A DNA stretch of 64,000 nt from Nocardia fluminea (GCF_002846365.1 NZ_PJMW01000002.1:5828001-5892000); one strand, 5' to 3'; positions 1-15,000 are shown, numbered from the stretch's first letter. Made by a program: numbers and translations. Notes: generated by a model from the letters alone, not told the origin.

Positions 1-1
1 C

Positions 2-3000
2 TCGGTACTCGAGCTGCTGTTGGCCTTCAACTCCGGTGCCACGCTGGTGGTCGCACCGTCGACCGTCTTCGGCGGCCCCGATCTCGCCGAACTGCTGCGC
101 CGCGAACAAGTGACCCACCTGCTGATCACCCCGGCCGCGTTGGAATCTGTCGACGCCCACGACCTGGACGCTCTGCGCGTAGTCGTCGTCGCGGGTGACG
201 CTGTCGGCCCTGCCCTGGTCGACCGCTGGGCCGGCGACCGCGGCTTCTTCAACGGCTACGGCCCGACCGAAGCCACGATCCTCGCCACCGGCACCACCGC
301 ACTGCGGCCCGGTCAGCCCATCACGATCGGCACGGCGTTCGCCGGAGTCGGTGCGACAGTGCTGGATTCGCGCCTGCGCCCGGTCCCGGCCGGCGTGGCG
401 GGTGAGCTGTATCTGTTCGGGCCCGCGCTGGCCCAGAGTTACCGGGGCAGGCCCGCGCTCACCGCGGAACGGTTCGTCGCCTCACCTTTCACCGATTCTC
501 GCATGTACCGGACCGGTGACCTGGTCCGGCGCACTGCCGACGGCGAGTTCGAATACCTCGGCCGCTCCGATTTCCAGGTGAAGATCCGCGGTTTCCGTGT
601 CGAACTCGGCGAGATCGACGCCGCGCTCACCGCCCACCCCGACATCGAATACGCGGTGACCCTCGGCACGAAAGCCGCCTCGGGGGCGACCGTGCTGGTG
701 TCGTATGTGCTGGCCCGCCCCGGCATCTCGATCGACACCGACGACGTGACCCGCTTTGTCGGCGCCTCCTTGCCCACGCATATGGTGCCGACCGTCCTGA
801 TGCCCCTCGACGAGATCCCGTTGACCCCCAACGGCAAACTCGACCGCAACGCCCTGGCCACACCGGTTTTCGGGGCTGTCGGTTCGCGTGCACCCGAGGG
901 TCCGGTCGAAACCGCCATCGCCGAACTGTTCACGCAGATCCTGGGTCTGGAGCAGATCGGTGCCGAGGATTCGTTCTTCGCCGCAGGCGGGGACAGCATC
1001 CTGTCCATCCAGCTCGTGTCGCGCGCACGCAATGCCGGTATCTCGTTCACCCCGCAGGCGGTCTTCGAGCATCGCACCGTCGCGGGCTTGGCGCGGGTGG
1101 CGGTAGTGGGTACCGAATCCGCACCCACGTTGACCGAACTGCCCGGCGGCGGTGTCGGGGTGATGCCGTTGACCCCGGTGCTGGCCGCGTCGCTGGCCGG
1201 TGGGCGGGCGTTCAGCCGATTCACCCAGCAGATGGTCCTGGCCCTGCCTGCCGGTATCGATCGAAATGCCCTGGTGGACACTCTGACCGCGGTGATCGAT
1301 CACCACGACATGCTCCGGTCCGGTCTGCGCCGGGTCGACGGACAGTGGGAGCTGCACACCCTGCCGCCGGGCGCGGTGGATGTGCACGAGCTGCTCCTGC
1401 GCGTCGATGTCCCGGCGGGCACCGACCAGCTCGATGAGATCGCCGATGCCGCGATGGAGACCGTCCTCGCGTCGCTGGATCCGCAGGCGTACCGCATGAT
1501 CGGCTTCGCGTGGCTCGCCCGGGCGGACGGCCCCGACGGGCTGATCGTCGCGGCCAACCACGCGGCGATCGACGGTGTGTCGTGGCGAATCCTGTTGTCG
1601 GACCTGGTCGCCGCGGGGGCACAGCTCGGTCGCCGTGTCGTGCTGCCGCCGGTCGGTACGTCGTTTCGGCGCTGGGCACACGGGCTGACGGAGACGGCGC
1701 CGAGCAGGCGCACGGAACTCGACCACTGGCGACAGACACTGTCGGTGCCCGACCCGCTGCTCGGTGATCGTCGCCTCGACTCCCGCGATACCGCCTCGAC
1801 GGTGCGAACGCTCAGCGTCGAAGTCCCCGCCGACATCACCCAGGCGATCCTGACCGATTTGCCCGCCCGCTACCGCGCGGGCGCCGAAGACGGTCTGCTC
1901 GCCGCGCTGGCGATGGCCGTGCGCACGTGGCGGGCCCGACGCGGTGTCGACGCACCCGCGACGCGAGTCCGGTTGGAAGGACACGGTCGCGAACAGTCCG
2001 CGGTCGACGGCGCCGATCTGACCCGCACTGTCGGCTGGTTCACCAGCATGTATCCGATCGCCCTCGATCTGAGCGAGGTCGACAACGACGCCGCGTGGCA
2101 CGGTGGCGACACCACCGCCGCCGTCGTCAAAGCCGTCAAGGAACAACTGCGCGCGGTGCCGCACAAGGGCATCGGTTTCGGCATGCTCCGCCACCTGGAC
2201 CCGGAATCGGCATCCCAGCTCGACGGTCCCCTCGGCCAGGTCGGCTTCAACTACCTCGGACGCGTCACCGCGGGCGATCTCGGCGATGCCGATTACAGCT
2301 GGCTTCCCACCGCCGAGTGGGGCGAGCCCGTCGCCGAGCAAGACCCCGACCTGCCCGCAGCCGCCGTGATCGACATCAACGCCCTCGCCACCGGCACCGA
2401 CGCCGGCCTGACATTGCGCGCGTCGTTCTCCTACGCGAGCGGAATCATCGACGAATCCTCGGTGCGTGAACTGGCCGACTGCTGGACCGCCGCCCTGACG
2501 ATCCTCGCCGAACACCTACGTGATCCGGGCGCCGGTGGTCTCTCGCCCACTGATGTGCCGCTGGTCCAGGTCACCCAGGCAGAACTCGACACCTGGCATC
2601 GCGAACGCCCGCACCTGACCGATGTGCTGCCCTTGGCGCCCCTGCAGCTCGGTTTGTTCTTCCTCTCCCAGGTGTCGGTGGCCGACCCGTATCTGGTCCA
2701 GCTCGCCGTCGAGCTGACCGGCGAGGTCGACATCGACCGTCTGCGACGAGCCGCCCAGGCCGTCCTCGACCGCCACGCGATTCTGCGCACCGCCTTCGGA
2801 ACGTCGGCGACGGGCACACCGGTCGGTTTCGTGGCCGAGGGCGTCACGGTGCCGTGGCACATCGTCGACACCGAACTCACCGACGCCGACGAGTTCCTGG
2901 CCGCCGAGACGCGGACCGGGTTCGAACTCTCCACGGCGCCGCTGCTGCGGTTCACGCTGTACCGACGCGCCGACGGCATGCACCTGGTGCTGACCGCGCA

Positions 3001-6000
3001 CCACCTGCTCGTCGACGGGTGGTCGATGCCGCTGCTGATGCGCGAACTACTGCTCTGCTACGCCACCGACGGCACCCCGGCGGTGCTGCCACGGGTACGC
3101 CCCTACCGGGACTACCTCGCTTGGCTCGCTGATCAGGACCGGTCCACGGCGTTGCACAGCTGGCGCGAGGCGTTGACCGGGTACGCCCCGACGCTGCTGA
3201 CCGCCGCGGTGCCACCGCCGGTCGAGCCGGGCGAGGGCCACGGGATGTGCACTGTCGAGCTGTCACCGGCTGAGGCCGAGGACTTGGCGGCCTGCGCCGC
3301 GGCCAACGACGTGACGGTCAACACGCTGTTCCAGGCGGCATGGGGTGTGGTGCTGGCCGGTGCGTTCGACCGCCCCGACGTGGTGTTCGGTGCCGTGGTC
3401 TCGGGTCGTCCGCCACAGCTGGACGGGGTCGACGCCATGGTCGGGCTCTTCGCCAACACCATCCCCGTTCGCGTCCGCTACAGCGAGTCCGAGCCGCTGC
3501 GAAACATGTTGTCGCAGCTACAGTCCGAACAGATCGCGCTGCTGGACGGCCATCACCTGGGCCTGGCCGAGATCCAGCGGGCCGCGGGGACGAGCGAGCT
3601 GTTCGACACGCTCATGGCCTACGAGTCCTACCCTGTCGACACCGAGGGCATGCGGCGCGCGCACGGCTCCCTCGACGGCCTCGAGATCGTCGACGTCCGA
3701 GCGGCCAATGCCACGCACTACCCGGTGGCTGTCGGTGTCGAAGTGGGTGAGGGGATCCGCGTCGGCCTCCAGTACCGCCTGGATTCGATCGACACCGGCA
3801 TCGCGCAAGCTCTCGCGCACCGCCTGCGCGCCACCCTCGACGCCTTCCTCCACACACCTGACCAGACCGTCGCGCAACTCCAAGCCGCGCTCGATAAGCA
3901 CAACGACGCGATCGCGGAGGCGAGCTACTGGCGTCGCGTCCTCGCGCACCTGCCTGCGGAACTGAACCTTCCAACAGACCGTGCCCGGCCCGCGGGCCTC
4001 GTGCCGGCCGATGCCCGCGTCGGCTTCGACATCCCCGCCGACCTGCATGACCGCATGCGGAATTTCGCCGATTCCCGCGGCACGACCGTCTTCAGTCTCG
4101 TGCACACGGCCTTCGCGGTCCTGCTGGCCCGACTGTCCAACACCGACGACATCGCGGTCGACACCCCGTGCCCGCATTGCCCGGATGAACGCCTGGTGTT
4201 GCGACTACCGATGCGCGGTTCCGTCTCCGTCGACGCGCTGCTGGTCGAAGCGACCACGGTCGCCCGGCGAGCATTCACACGAAACACATTCTCGCACAAG
4301 AGCATCCAGGCTCTCATCGGCTCCGGGGAGCCACTGGTACGGGTCATGCTGGTGCCGGACGAATGCCGAACAGCCGCCGTGGGACGCGACCTCGTACTGT
4401 GCCTTCGCGCCCCGAGTCCCGTCCGCGTCGACGACGACTGGCAATCCGGAGTCGAGGATGACCACGGGCCCGCCGACGACGACCACCCGACTGGGGACAT
4501 CAACACCACGGAGGCCAGTGGGGCGCTGATCGCGGCGATGCCCGCCGAATTCGTCTACGCGAGTGCGCTGTTCGATCCCGAAACAGTCGAGGTGTTCGCG
4601 CAACGACTGATTCGCCTGCTCACCGACGCGATCGAGCACCCCCACACCGCGGTCGGTGACCTCACGATTCTCAGTACCGCGGAAGCAGCGACTCTCACCG
4701 CGCGCAACCCTGACACCGACACCCGCACCGCACTTCTCCCCGACCTGATCGCACGCGGCCACGCGCTGGGTCCCGACCGGATCGCCGTCCGGCACGAGAG
4801 CCGTTCGATCACCTACGGTCAACTGTCCGAGCGGACCGCCCGGTGGGCCCGCGAACTGATCGCCCGGGGGGTCGGCCCCGAAGTCGCTGTCGCCGTTGCC
4901 CTTCCACGGTCCTCCGACATGGTCGCGGCCGCGCTCGCCATCGCCGCCGCGGGTGGGGTGTTTGTGCCGATGGACCCGCGCAATCCCGCGCAGCGCCTCG
5001 CGCACCTGGTCACCGACTCCGGTGCGCTGCTCGGCATCACCACCGCCGCGCATCTCGAAGACCTGCCCGACGACCTGACCTGGCTCACCGTCGACGACCT
5101 CGACCGAGTCACCGCCACTCACCCGGCCACCCCGATCACCGATACCGACCGACGCTCGCCTCTGCGCTCCGATCACCCCGCCTACATCATCTACACCTCC
5201 GGCTCCACCGGTCTGCCCAAGGGCGTCACCGTGACCCACGCCGGCCTGGCACCGCTGGTCGAGGAAGCGGTCCGCCGCTACTGGCTCGAGTCCGAGCACC
5301 GTTTCCTGCACATCTGCGCCCCGTGGTTCGACCCGTCCGTGCTCGAATGGCTGTGCGCGTTCACCACCGGTGCCACGCTGGTCGTCGTCGCGTCCGACAT
5401 CGCGGGCGGGATCGAACTCACCGACCTGCTGGCCGCCGAGGCCGTCACCCACGCCATCATCACCCCCGCGGTCCTGGGCACTCTCGACCCGGCCGGTCTG
5501 CACGCACTGGAATCGTTGTCCGTCGGCGGTGACGTGACCACCCCGGAACTGCTCGCGAAATGGCAGCCCGGCCGCCGCTACCTCAACGGGTACGGCCCCA
5601 CCGAGACCACGATCATCTCCTCCTACGCCGAACTCGTCGCCGGGCAACCCATCTCGATCGGCGCGCCCGTGCAGGGCACGTACGCGATGATCCTCGATGC
5701 GCGCCTGAACCCGGTTCCGCCGGGCGTCACCGGTGAGCTCTATCTGACCGGTCGCGCGTTGGCTCGCGGCTATCGCAATCAGCCGGCCACGACCTCGGCC
5801 CGCTTCGTCCCCGACCCGTGGGGTGCTCCCGGCGCCCGCATGTACCGCACCGGCGACCTGGTGCGCCTGCGCCGTACCGGCGACCTCGACTACCTCGGCC
5901 GCGCCGACACTCAGGTGAAGGTGCGCGGTTTCCGGATCGAACCGGGTGAGATCGATGCGGTGCTCGCCGGCCACCCCGACGTCGACTTCGCGGTGACGGT

Positions 6001-9000
6001 GGGACGTCGGACCTCGTCCGGAGCGATGACGCTGGTGTCCTATGTGCTTGCGACACCGGGCCATTCGGTCGCCCCGGACGCACTCACCGCGTACGCCGCC
6101 GACCGCCTGGCCGCGCACGCGGTGCCCTCGGCGATCATGGTTCTGGACAAGCTGCCGCTGACCTCCAACGGCAAACTCGACCGCAACGCCCTGCCCGAAC
6201 CGCCTGTCGCGATTGCGCCCGCGGTGGCTCCGACCGGCGCGATGCAGACCGTTCTGGCCGAGCTGTTCGCCCGCGTGCTCGGCGTGCCACAGGTCGGTGT
6301 GCACGATTCGTTCTTCGCGCTCGGCGGCGACAGCATCTTGTCGATCCAGCTGGTGTCGCTGGCCCGCGCCGCGGGCATCGTCTTCACCACCCGTGACGTG
6401 TTCGAACATCGCACCGTGGCCAAGCTGTCCGGTATCGCCGCGCACGAGAGCCTCCAGTCGCCTGTGCTGGCGGAACTGCCCGGCGGCGGCATCGGCGAGG
6501 TGGCCTTGACGCCGGTCCTGGCCGATTTCCTGACCACTGGTTCGAGTGACCGTTTCGCTCAGACCATGGTCTTGGCACTGCCCGAGAACATCGACCGCCA
6601 CGGTCTTCTCGCCACGATCGCCGCCGTCCTGCGCCATCACGACATGCTGCGCTCACGGCTGCGACGAGACGGCGACACGTGGCAGTTCGAAGTCCTGCCA
6701 CCCCACGCCATCGACGTGGACGCGCTGATCACCGAGATCGCCGCCCCCTCGCCCAGGCGGGAATCCTCGGATGAGCTGACCCGAATCGGCTCCGCCGCCA
6801 TGGATTCGGCCCTCTCGGCGCTGGATCCCGCCGCCGCCCGCATGATCGCGTTCACCTGGATTCGCAGGCACGGCGCTCGCGATGTCCTCGCGGTCGCCGC
6901 CCACCACTACGTCATCGACGGCGTCTCCTGGCGAATCCTGCTGCCCGACCTGGTACTCGCCTGGTCCCAGTACGCGGCGGGCCGACCGATCGCACTGCCG
7001 CCGGTCGGTACGTCGTTCCGCCGGTGGGCGCACGGTCTCGCCACCGCCGACCGCACCGCCGAACTCGCCCACTGGCAGCGAGTCCTGTCCACCCCGGACC
7101 CGTTGCTGGGCGCCCGCGCGGTCGACAGCAGCGTCGACACCGAGGCGACGATGCGGTCGATCACCGTGCAGATCCCCGCCGAGATCACCGAACCGCTGCT
7201 CACGACGTTGCCCGCCCAGTACCGGGCAGGTGCGGACCACTCTTTGCTGGCCGCGCTCGCCTTGGCCGTGCGGGTCTGGCGTGCCCGCCGCGGCATCGAC
7301 GCTCCCACCCTGCGATTGCGGCTCGAAGGCCACGGTCGCCAGGAGGACGCCGTCCCCGGCGCGGACCTGACCCGCACCGTCGGCTGGTTCACCACCGTCT
7401 ACCCCGTCGCCCTCGACCTGTCCGCGATCACGCCGGCGGCCTTCGACGACGCAGCCCTCGCCGCGACCGTGCGCACGGTCAAGGAACAGCTGCTGGCCGT
7501 GCCCGACAACGGCATCGGGTTCGGTGTGCTGCGCCGGCACCCGCGAACCCGAGATGCGTTGTCCGGCAGCATCGGCCAGATCGGCTTCAACTACCTGGGT
7601 CGTGCGAGCACCGCCAGCCAGCCCACCGACGACACCGCGTGGCTGCCCACCGCCGACCTCGGCGACATCGAGGTCGACTACGACCCCGCCTTGCCCGCGC
7701 ACACCGTCCTCGACATCAACGCGATCGCGGTCACCACCGACACCGGCCTGTGCTTGCGGGCGGACTTCCGCTACGCCACCGCCATCCTGGCCGAGTCCGA
7801 GGTGCGGGAACTGGCCGACGACTGGACGAGCTGGCTCACCGCCCTGGCCGAACACACCGCGCACCCGTCGGCGGGTGGGCTGACCCCCTCCGATGTCGAC
7901 CTGGTCCGGGTTTCACAGAACGATCTCGACACCTGGCGCACCACCCACCCCGGCCTGTCGGACGTGCTGCCGCTGTCGCCGTTGCAGCACTCGTTGCTCG
8001 CGCTGGGTGACATGCTCGACGAGTCGGTCCACGCCTACGTCATCCAGCTCATGGCCGAACTCACCGGCGAGCTCGACCTCGACCGGCTTCGCCACGCCGC
8101 CGCGACCGTGCTGCACCGCCACGCCAACCTGCGCTCGGCCTTCGTCACGACCCCCGACGGCACCCCGGTTCAGCTCGTCACCGACGCCGTCGAAGCGCCG
8201 CTGCGCATTGTCGAAGCGACCGACATCGAGCTGCCCGCGCTGCTCGCCGCCGACCAGCAGGCCGGTTTCGACCCCGAGATCGCACCGCTGCTGCGATTCA
8301 CGGTGTACACCACCGGTACCGGGCACAGCCACCTCGTCCTGACCGGCCACCACATCCTGGTCGACGGCTGGTCCATGCCGCTGCTGATGAAGGAACTGCT
8401 CGTCCTCTACGCCACCCACGGCGACGCGACCCCGCTTCCGCCGGTGCGCCCCTACCGCGACTACCTCGCCTGGCTCACCCGCCAGGACCGCAGCGCCGCC
8501 GAGCACGCGTGGTCGCAGGTCCTCGACGGGGTAGCGGCGACGATGCTCGCTCCCGAGCTGACGTGGCCGCCCGCGACCGGCCACGGTTACGGCCTGTGCG
8601 AGTTCGAACTCGACGCCGCGCGGACTTCGGCACTGACCACCTTCGCCGCGAACGCGGAAGTCACCGCCAACACCGTGTTCCAAACAGCCTGGGGCCTGGT
8701 CGTCGCCGCGAGCACCGCCCGCGAGGACATCGTGTTCGGCGCGACCGTGTCCGGCCGCCCGCCGCAGCTCGACGGGGTCGCCGACATGATCGGGCTGTTC
8801 GTCGACGCGGTCCCGGTGCGGTTGCGCCTCGACCCCGCCGCCCCCGTCGATGACCTGATCCGTGCCGTCCAGGCCGAGCAGGCCTCGCTGCTCGATCATC
8901 ACCACCTCGGTCTCGGCGCGATCCAGCGCGTCGCGGGACCGGGCGAACTCTTCGACACCATGCTCGCTTTCGAGTCCTACCCCGTCGATGTCGAGGGCCT

Positions 9001-12000
9001 CCAGCAGGCAGGCGGCGCGCTCGACAACCTGAGCATCGACGACCTGCGAGGGGCCGACCACACCCACTATCCGATCACGGTCCTGGTCTTCCTGGGCGCC
9101 CGCACCCAGGTCCAGATCAAATACCGGCGCGACCTCGTCTCCGATCCGGTGGCCCGCGCGGTCACCGACCGCCTCCACACCGCCATCGACAACATCGTCG
9201 CGACCCCGACCACACCCACGGCCCGCCTCACCGAACAGCTCGCCACCGACCCGGCCGACCCGCTCACCCGATCCCGCTACTGGCGCCAGACCATGGCCGA
9301 CCCGCCGGCCCGGCTGCTCATGCCCACCGACCACCTCGACCGTGTGGTCGCGGGCGGCGACCGCTCGCAGAGCGGGCACGCGGACAATCACCTCGGTGCC
9401 GAGCACGGTCGTGCGCGGTCGACCGTCCCGACAACGGTGCACCGAGAGCTTCACGAACTCGCCGACACCGCGAACGTGAGCCGGCAGACCCTCGTCCGGA
9501 CCGCTGTGGCTGTCCTTCTCGCGCGACTGACCGCATCCGAGGACATCGTGATCAGAACCTCGGCTCCCGATCTGCTGCTGCGCACCTCCATAGACCTCGC
9601 GGCGCCGTTCCTCGATCTGCTCACGCGCGCACACGAAGCCGAGACCCTGGCGCTGGCTCATGCCGGAATCCCGCTCGCGGACTTCCCCGACCTGCTCGGC
9701 GTCGAGCCCACCGCACTGGGACAGGTGTCGCTGGACATGCGGTCCGACGGCCCCGAGCCCGCTCCGGTGACGGTCGAGACCGGCTCGGAACCGCGACGCC
9801 TGCTGCGCGGGGACGGCCCCGAACTCACCGTGACGGTGGTCGAGACCAAGTCGAGCACGACCATCGAAACAACCTTCGCCCGCAGCGTTTTCGATGACCA
9901 CGAGGCCGACACCTTCGTGCGGCGTCTGACCCGGCTGCTCACCGCGATCGCCGACGAGCCGCGGACCCCGGCCGGCGACCTACCGCTGTCCGATCACGCC
10001 GAATACACCTTCCTGACCCACCTCGGCGACGCCACCACCCCCTCGACCACCCCCACTCTGCCCGAGCTGCTCGTGCGCGGCACCGGCTACGGCCAGCATC
10101 GAATCGCCGTGCGCGACAACGCGAACACCTATACCTACGGCACCCTCGACGCCGACTCCTCGCGCCTGGCCCGAGTCCTCGTCGCCGAGGGAATCGGCCC
10201 GGAAACAGTCGTCGCCTCGGCGATCCCGCGCTCCTACGAGTCGATTCTCGCGTTCTGGGCGATCGCCAAAGCGGGTGGTGTGTACCTTCCGGTCGACCCG
10301 AACTACCCCGACGACCGTGTCCGCCACATGCTCACCGACTCCGGCGCGAGCATCGGCCTCACCCTCGCCGCCAGCTCGAACACCCTGCCCGCATCCGTGC
10401 GCTGGCTGTCCCTCGACGCTCCGTCCACCCGAGCCCGGATCGCCGCCTGCTCGTCGACCCCGGTCCGTGACCGAGACCGCCGGGCACCCCTGCGTCGCGA
10501 CAACATCGCCTACGTGATCTACACCTCGGGCTCCACCGGCACACCCAAGGGCGTTTCGGTCACCCACGCGGGACTCGGTGCCCTGGTCACCCACTCGGCG
10601 GCGCTGATGCGCCTGCGGCACGACCACCGCATGCTGCACGTCTGCTCACCCAGCTTCGACCAGTCCATCGAGGAACTCGCCACCGCCTTCCACCGTGGCG
10701 CCAGTTCGGTCATCGCCCCGCCGGACAGCGTGGGTGGCACCGACCTCGACGACCTGCTGCGCACCGAACAGGTGACGCATACGATCATCACCCCCGCCCT
10801 GCTGAGCACACTGGACCCGGCCACCCTGCCCGACCTGCGATGTGTGTCCGCGGGCGGGGAAGCCACCACCCCCGAACTGCTGGACGCCTGGCAACCCGGC
10901 CGCAGCTTCCTCAACGGCTACGGACCCACCGAGGCCACCATCGGCGCCACCTACTCGGCGCTGCGCGCGGGGGACCGCGTCACGATCGGTCGTCCCGTGC
11001 CGGGCATGCGCGCCGTGGTCCTCGATGCCCGGCTGCATCCGGTGCCGGTCGGCGCCACGGGTGAGCTCTACCTGGCGGGTCCCGCACTCGCTCGCGGGTA
11101 CCGTGGTCGCGCCGCCGCCACCGCGGACCGTTTCGTCGCCTGCCCCTGGGCCGGACCCGGCGCACGCATGTACCGCACCGGCGACCTCGTCCGCTGGGTA
11201 CACGGCGACACCTACGAGCTGGAATACCTGGGCCGCACCGACTTCCAGATCAAGATCCGCGGCTTCCGGATCGAGCCCGGTGAGATCGACGCCGTCCTGC
11301 TGCGCCACCCCCAGGTGAGTTTCGCGCTCACCCTCGGCGCACAGAACCCTGCCGGGGACACCGTGCTGGTCTCGTATGTGACGGGCCGCGAGATCGACCC
11401 CGGCGCCCTCACCCGGTGGTCCGCGTCGATGCTGCCCGCGCACATGGTCCCCGCCGCCGTCGTCGTTCTGGACCGCTTCCCGCTCTCGGCAGCCGGGAAG
11501 ATCGACCGAAATGCCCTTCCCGCACCGGAATTCACGACACGTACCTACCGTGCGCCCGCTGCCGGGTTGGAACGAACCGTGGCCGAGGTGTTCGCCGAGG
11601 TGCTCGGTGCCGAACGGGTCGGCGCCGACGACAACTTCTTCGACCTGGGCGGCAACTCGCTGCTCGCGACCCGGCTGACCGCACGGATCGGTGCGGCACT
11701 CGGCATCCGGGTGCCGGTGCGCGTGCTGTTCGCCGCACCGACCGTCGCCGAATGCGCGCACGAGATCGCCGGATTGACCCGCGCGGCGCGGCGCCCCGCC
11801 CTCGAGGCGGGTCCACGGCCGGATCGCATCCCCCTCTCACCGGCCCAGCAGCGCATGTGGTTCCTCAACCGCTTCGACACCGGCACCGCCGCCTACAACA
11901 TCCCCGTCGTGCTCCGCCTGACCGGCAACCTCGACATAACCGCGATGGTGCGGGCCTTCACCGATCTCGTCGCACGTCACGAGATCCTGCGCACGATCTA

Positions 12001-15000
12001 CCCGACCGTCGAGCAGACCCCGGCGCAGATCGTGCTGCCGCCGGACCACCCGGACGCACCGCGTCTGAAGGTCGCTACGGTCGCACCGGACGGCGACGAA
12101 CACCTGACCTCCGCGGTGACAGAACTGGTTTCGACCGTTTTCGATGTCACCCGGGAAGTGCCCGTGCGCGCCACCCTGTTCGAACGCGGCCCGCACGACT
12201 ACGTCCTGGCCATGGCCGTGCATCACATCGCCGGTGACGGCTTCTCCGGCGGCCCCCTCACCCGCGACCTCGTCGTCGCCTACACCGCACGCGCGCAACA
12301 GCACACCCCCGCCTGGACGCCGCTGCCCGTGCACTACGCCGACTACGCGATCTGGCAGCAAACCCTGCTCGGCGACGAAAACGATCCCACTTCGCTGTCG
12401 GCGGTCCAGCTCGCCTACTGGCAGCAGGCCCTCGCGGAATTGCCCGACCAGCTCGAACTGCCCCGCGACCGGCCACGACCGGCGATCCAGTCCTACGCGG
12501 GCGGGCGGGTTCCGTTCACCCTCGACACCGCCACCCACGCCGCCCTCGCCGAACTGTCCCGCACCCACGGCGCGACCCTGTTCATGGCCGTGCACACCGC
12601 GTTCGCGGTGGTACTGGCCGAGCTGTCGGGCACCACCGACATCGCCATCGGCACACCCGTCGCCGGCCGCGGCGACGCCGCACTCGACGATCTGATCGGG
12701 ATGTTCGTCAACACCCTGGTCTTCCGCACCCGAGTCGACGCGGACGCGAGCTTCGCCGAACAACTGACCCGTCAACGCGACATCGACCTGGCCGCCTTCG
12801 CCCACGCCGACATCCCGTTCGAACGATTGGTGGAGGTCCTCAACCCGGCCCGCTCCACCGCCCGCCACCCGCTGTTCCAGGTCGGGTTGTCGTTCCAGAA
12901 CCTGGCCGAGGTGCGCATGGACCTGCCCGGCACGAGCGTGTCCTCGGTGGAACTGGACCGCGAGCTGTCCCAGTTCGACCTGCACCTGATCCTGGCCGAC
13001 CGCTACACCCGTGAAGGCTCTCCCACGGGCATCACCGGCTACTGCACCTACGCCACCGACCTGTTCGACGCGGCCACGGTCGAAGGTTTCCTGGCCCGGC
13101 TCACCCGCCTGATCACCGCCGTGGTCACCGACCCCGGCGCACCGCTGCACACCATCGACCTGCTCGCCCCCGACGAACGAGCCCGGATCCTCGACACCTG
13201 GAATCGCACGGCACGACCAGCGGATCCGGCCGCGACCCTGGCATCGCTGCTCGATACGACCGTCTCGCGCGCCCCGGACGCGCTCGCCCTCGTCGCCGAC
13301 GACATCCGTGTGACCTACGCCGAGCTCGATGACCGAGTCAACCGGATGGCCCGCTACCTCATCGCCGCGGGCGTCGGCCCGGAAACCCGTGTGGTGCTGG
13401 CGATGCGGCGATCGATCGACCTGGTCGTGGCGATGTACGCGGTCGCCACCGCCGGCGGCGCCTACGTTCCGATCGACCCCGACCAACCACGAGCACGCAC
13501 CGGCGACATCCTGGATACAGCCGACCCGCAGCTCATCCTCACCAACGTCGGCACCTGGCTCGGCAGCGACATCGCCACGCCCGGTGTTCGGTGTGTCGAG
13601 CAGCTGGACCTCACCGCGCACAGCCCCGCCCCGATCACCGACCGAGACCGCCGCGCCCCGTTGCGCCCCGCGAACACCGCCTACGTGATCTTCACGTCGG
13701 GATCGACGGGCCGCCCGAAGGGTGTGGCCGTCTCCCACGCCGCGATCGTCAACCAGTTGCGCTGGAAGACCGCCGAATTCGGGCTCACCGCACAGGACAC
13801 CGTGCTGCTCAAGACCGCGGCCACCTTCGACCTGTCGGTCTGGGAGTTCTGGTCCGCGGCGAGCTGCGGCGGCAGGCTGGTCCTCGCCGCGCCCGAGGGT
13901 CACCGGGATCCGGCCTACCTCGCCGCCCTGATGCGACGCGAAGAAGTGACGACGCTGCACGTCGTGCCGTCGATGCTCGACACCCTCGTCGACCAGCAAC
14001 TCCCATCGTCGCTGCGCCGCGTCCTGGCCATCGGGGAGACTCTGCCGGTCGCCCTGACTCGCCGATTCGAAACCGCGGCACCGAACACCGCCCTGTTCAA
14101 CGTCTACGGCCCCACCGAGGCCGCGGTCTCGATCACCAGCCACCGGGTGAGCGCCGCGGACACGACCACCGTCGCGATCGGCACACCGGTCTGGAACAGC
14201 CAGGTCTACGTCCTGGACGCCCGGCTACGCCCGGTGCCCGCGGGCGTCGCGGGCGAGCTGTACCTCGCGGGCGCCCAGCTGGCCACCGGTTATCTGGCCC
14301 GTCCCGACCTCACCGCCGAGCGCTTCGTCGCCAACCCGTTCCGTGCGGGCACCCGCCTGTACCGCACCGGCGACCTCGCCGCCTGGCGCGCGGACGGCGA
14401 ACTGGAATTCCGCGGCCGCACCGACTTCCAGCTCAAGATCCGCGGCTTCCGTATCGAACTCGAGGAGATCGATACGGTGCTGGCTGCCCAGCCCGACGTC
14501 GGCTTCGCCGTCACCGTCGGTCGCGAGAACCAGGCCGGGGAAACAGTTCTGGTGTCCTACGTGGTGGCCGCGCACGAGGTCGACGTCGACAGCCTCGCGC
14601 GGCGGGCAGCGCAGAAACTGCCCACCCACATGGTTCCGGCCACGATCGTGGTCCTCGACGAAGTCCCCCTCACCCACACCGGCAAACTCGACCGCGCCGC
14701 CCTGCCCGCTCCCGAACTCGCCACCCGCGAATACCGGGCACCGGACACGGCCATCGAACACACGGTGGCGGCGATCTTCGCCGACGTCCTGCGTCTGGAC
14801 CGTGTCGGTATGGACGACCATTTCTTCGAACTCGGGGGAACATCGCTCAGCGCCACCCGCCTGTCGGCCCAGCTCAGTACCGCGACGGCCGTGACAGTTC
14901 CCGTGACCTGGATCTTCACCACCCCCACCCCGGCGGGCATCGTCGCGGCATTGCGCGCCGAGGGCACCACCGGCGCCGCTTTCGAGGTTCTGCTGCCCCT

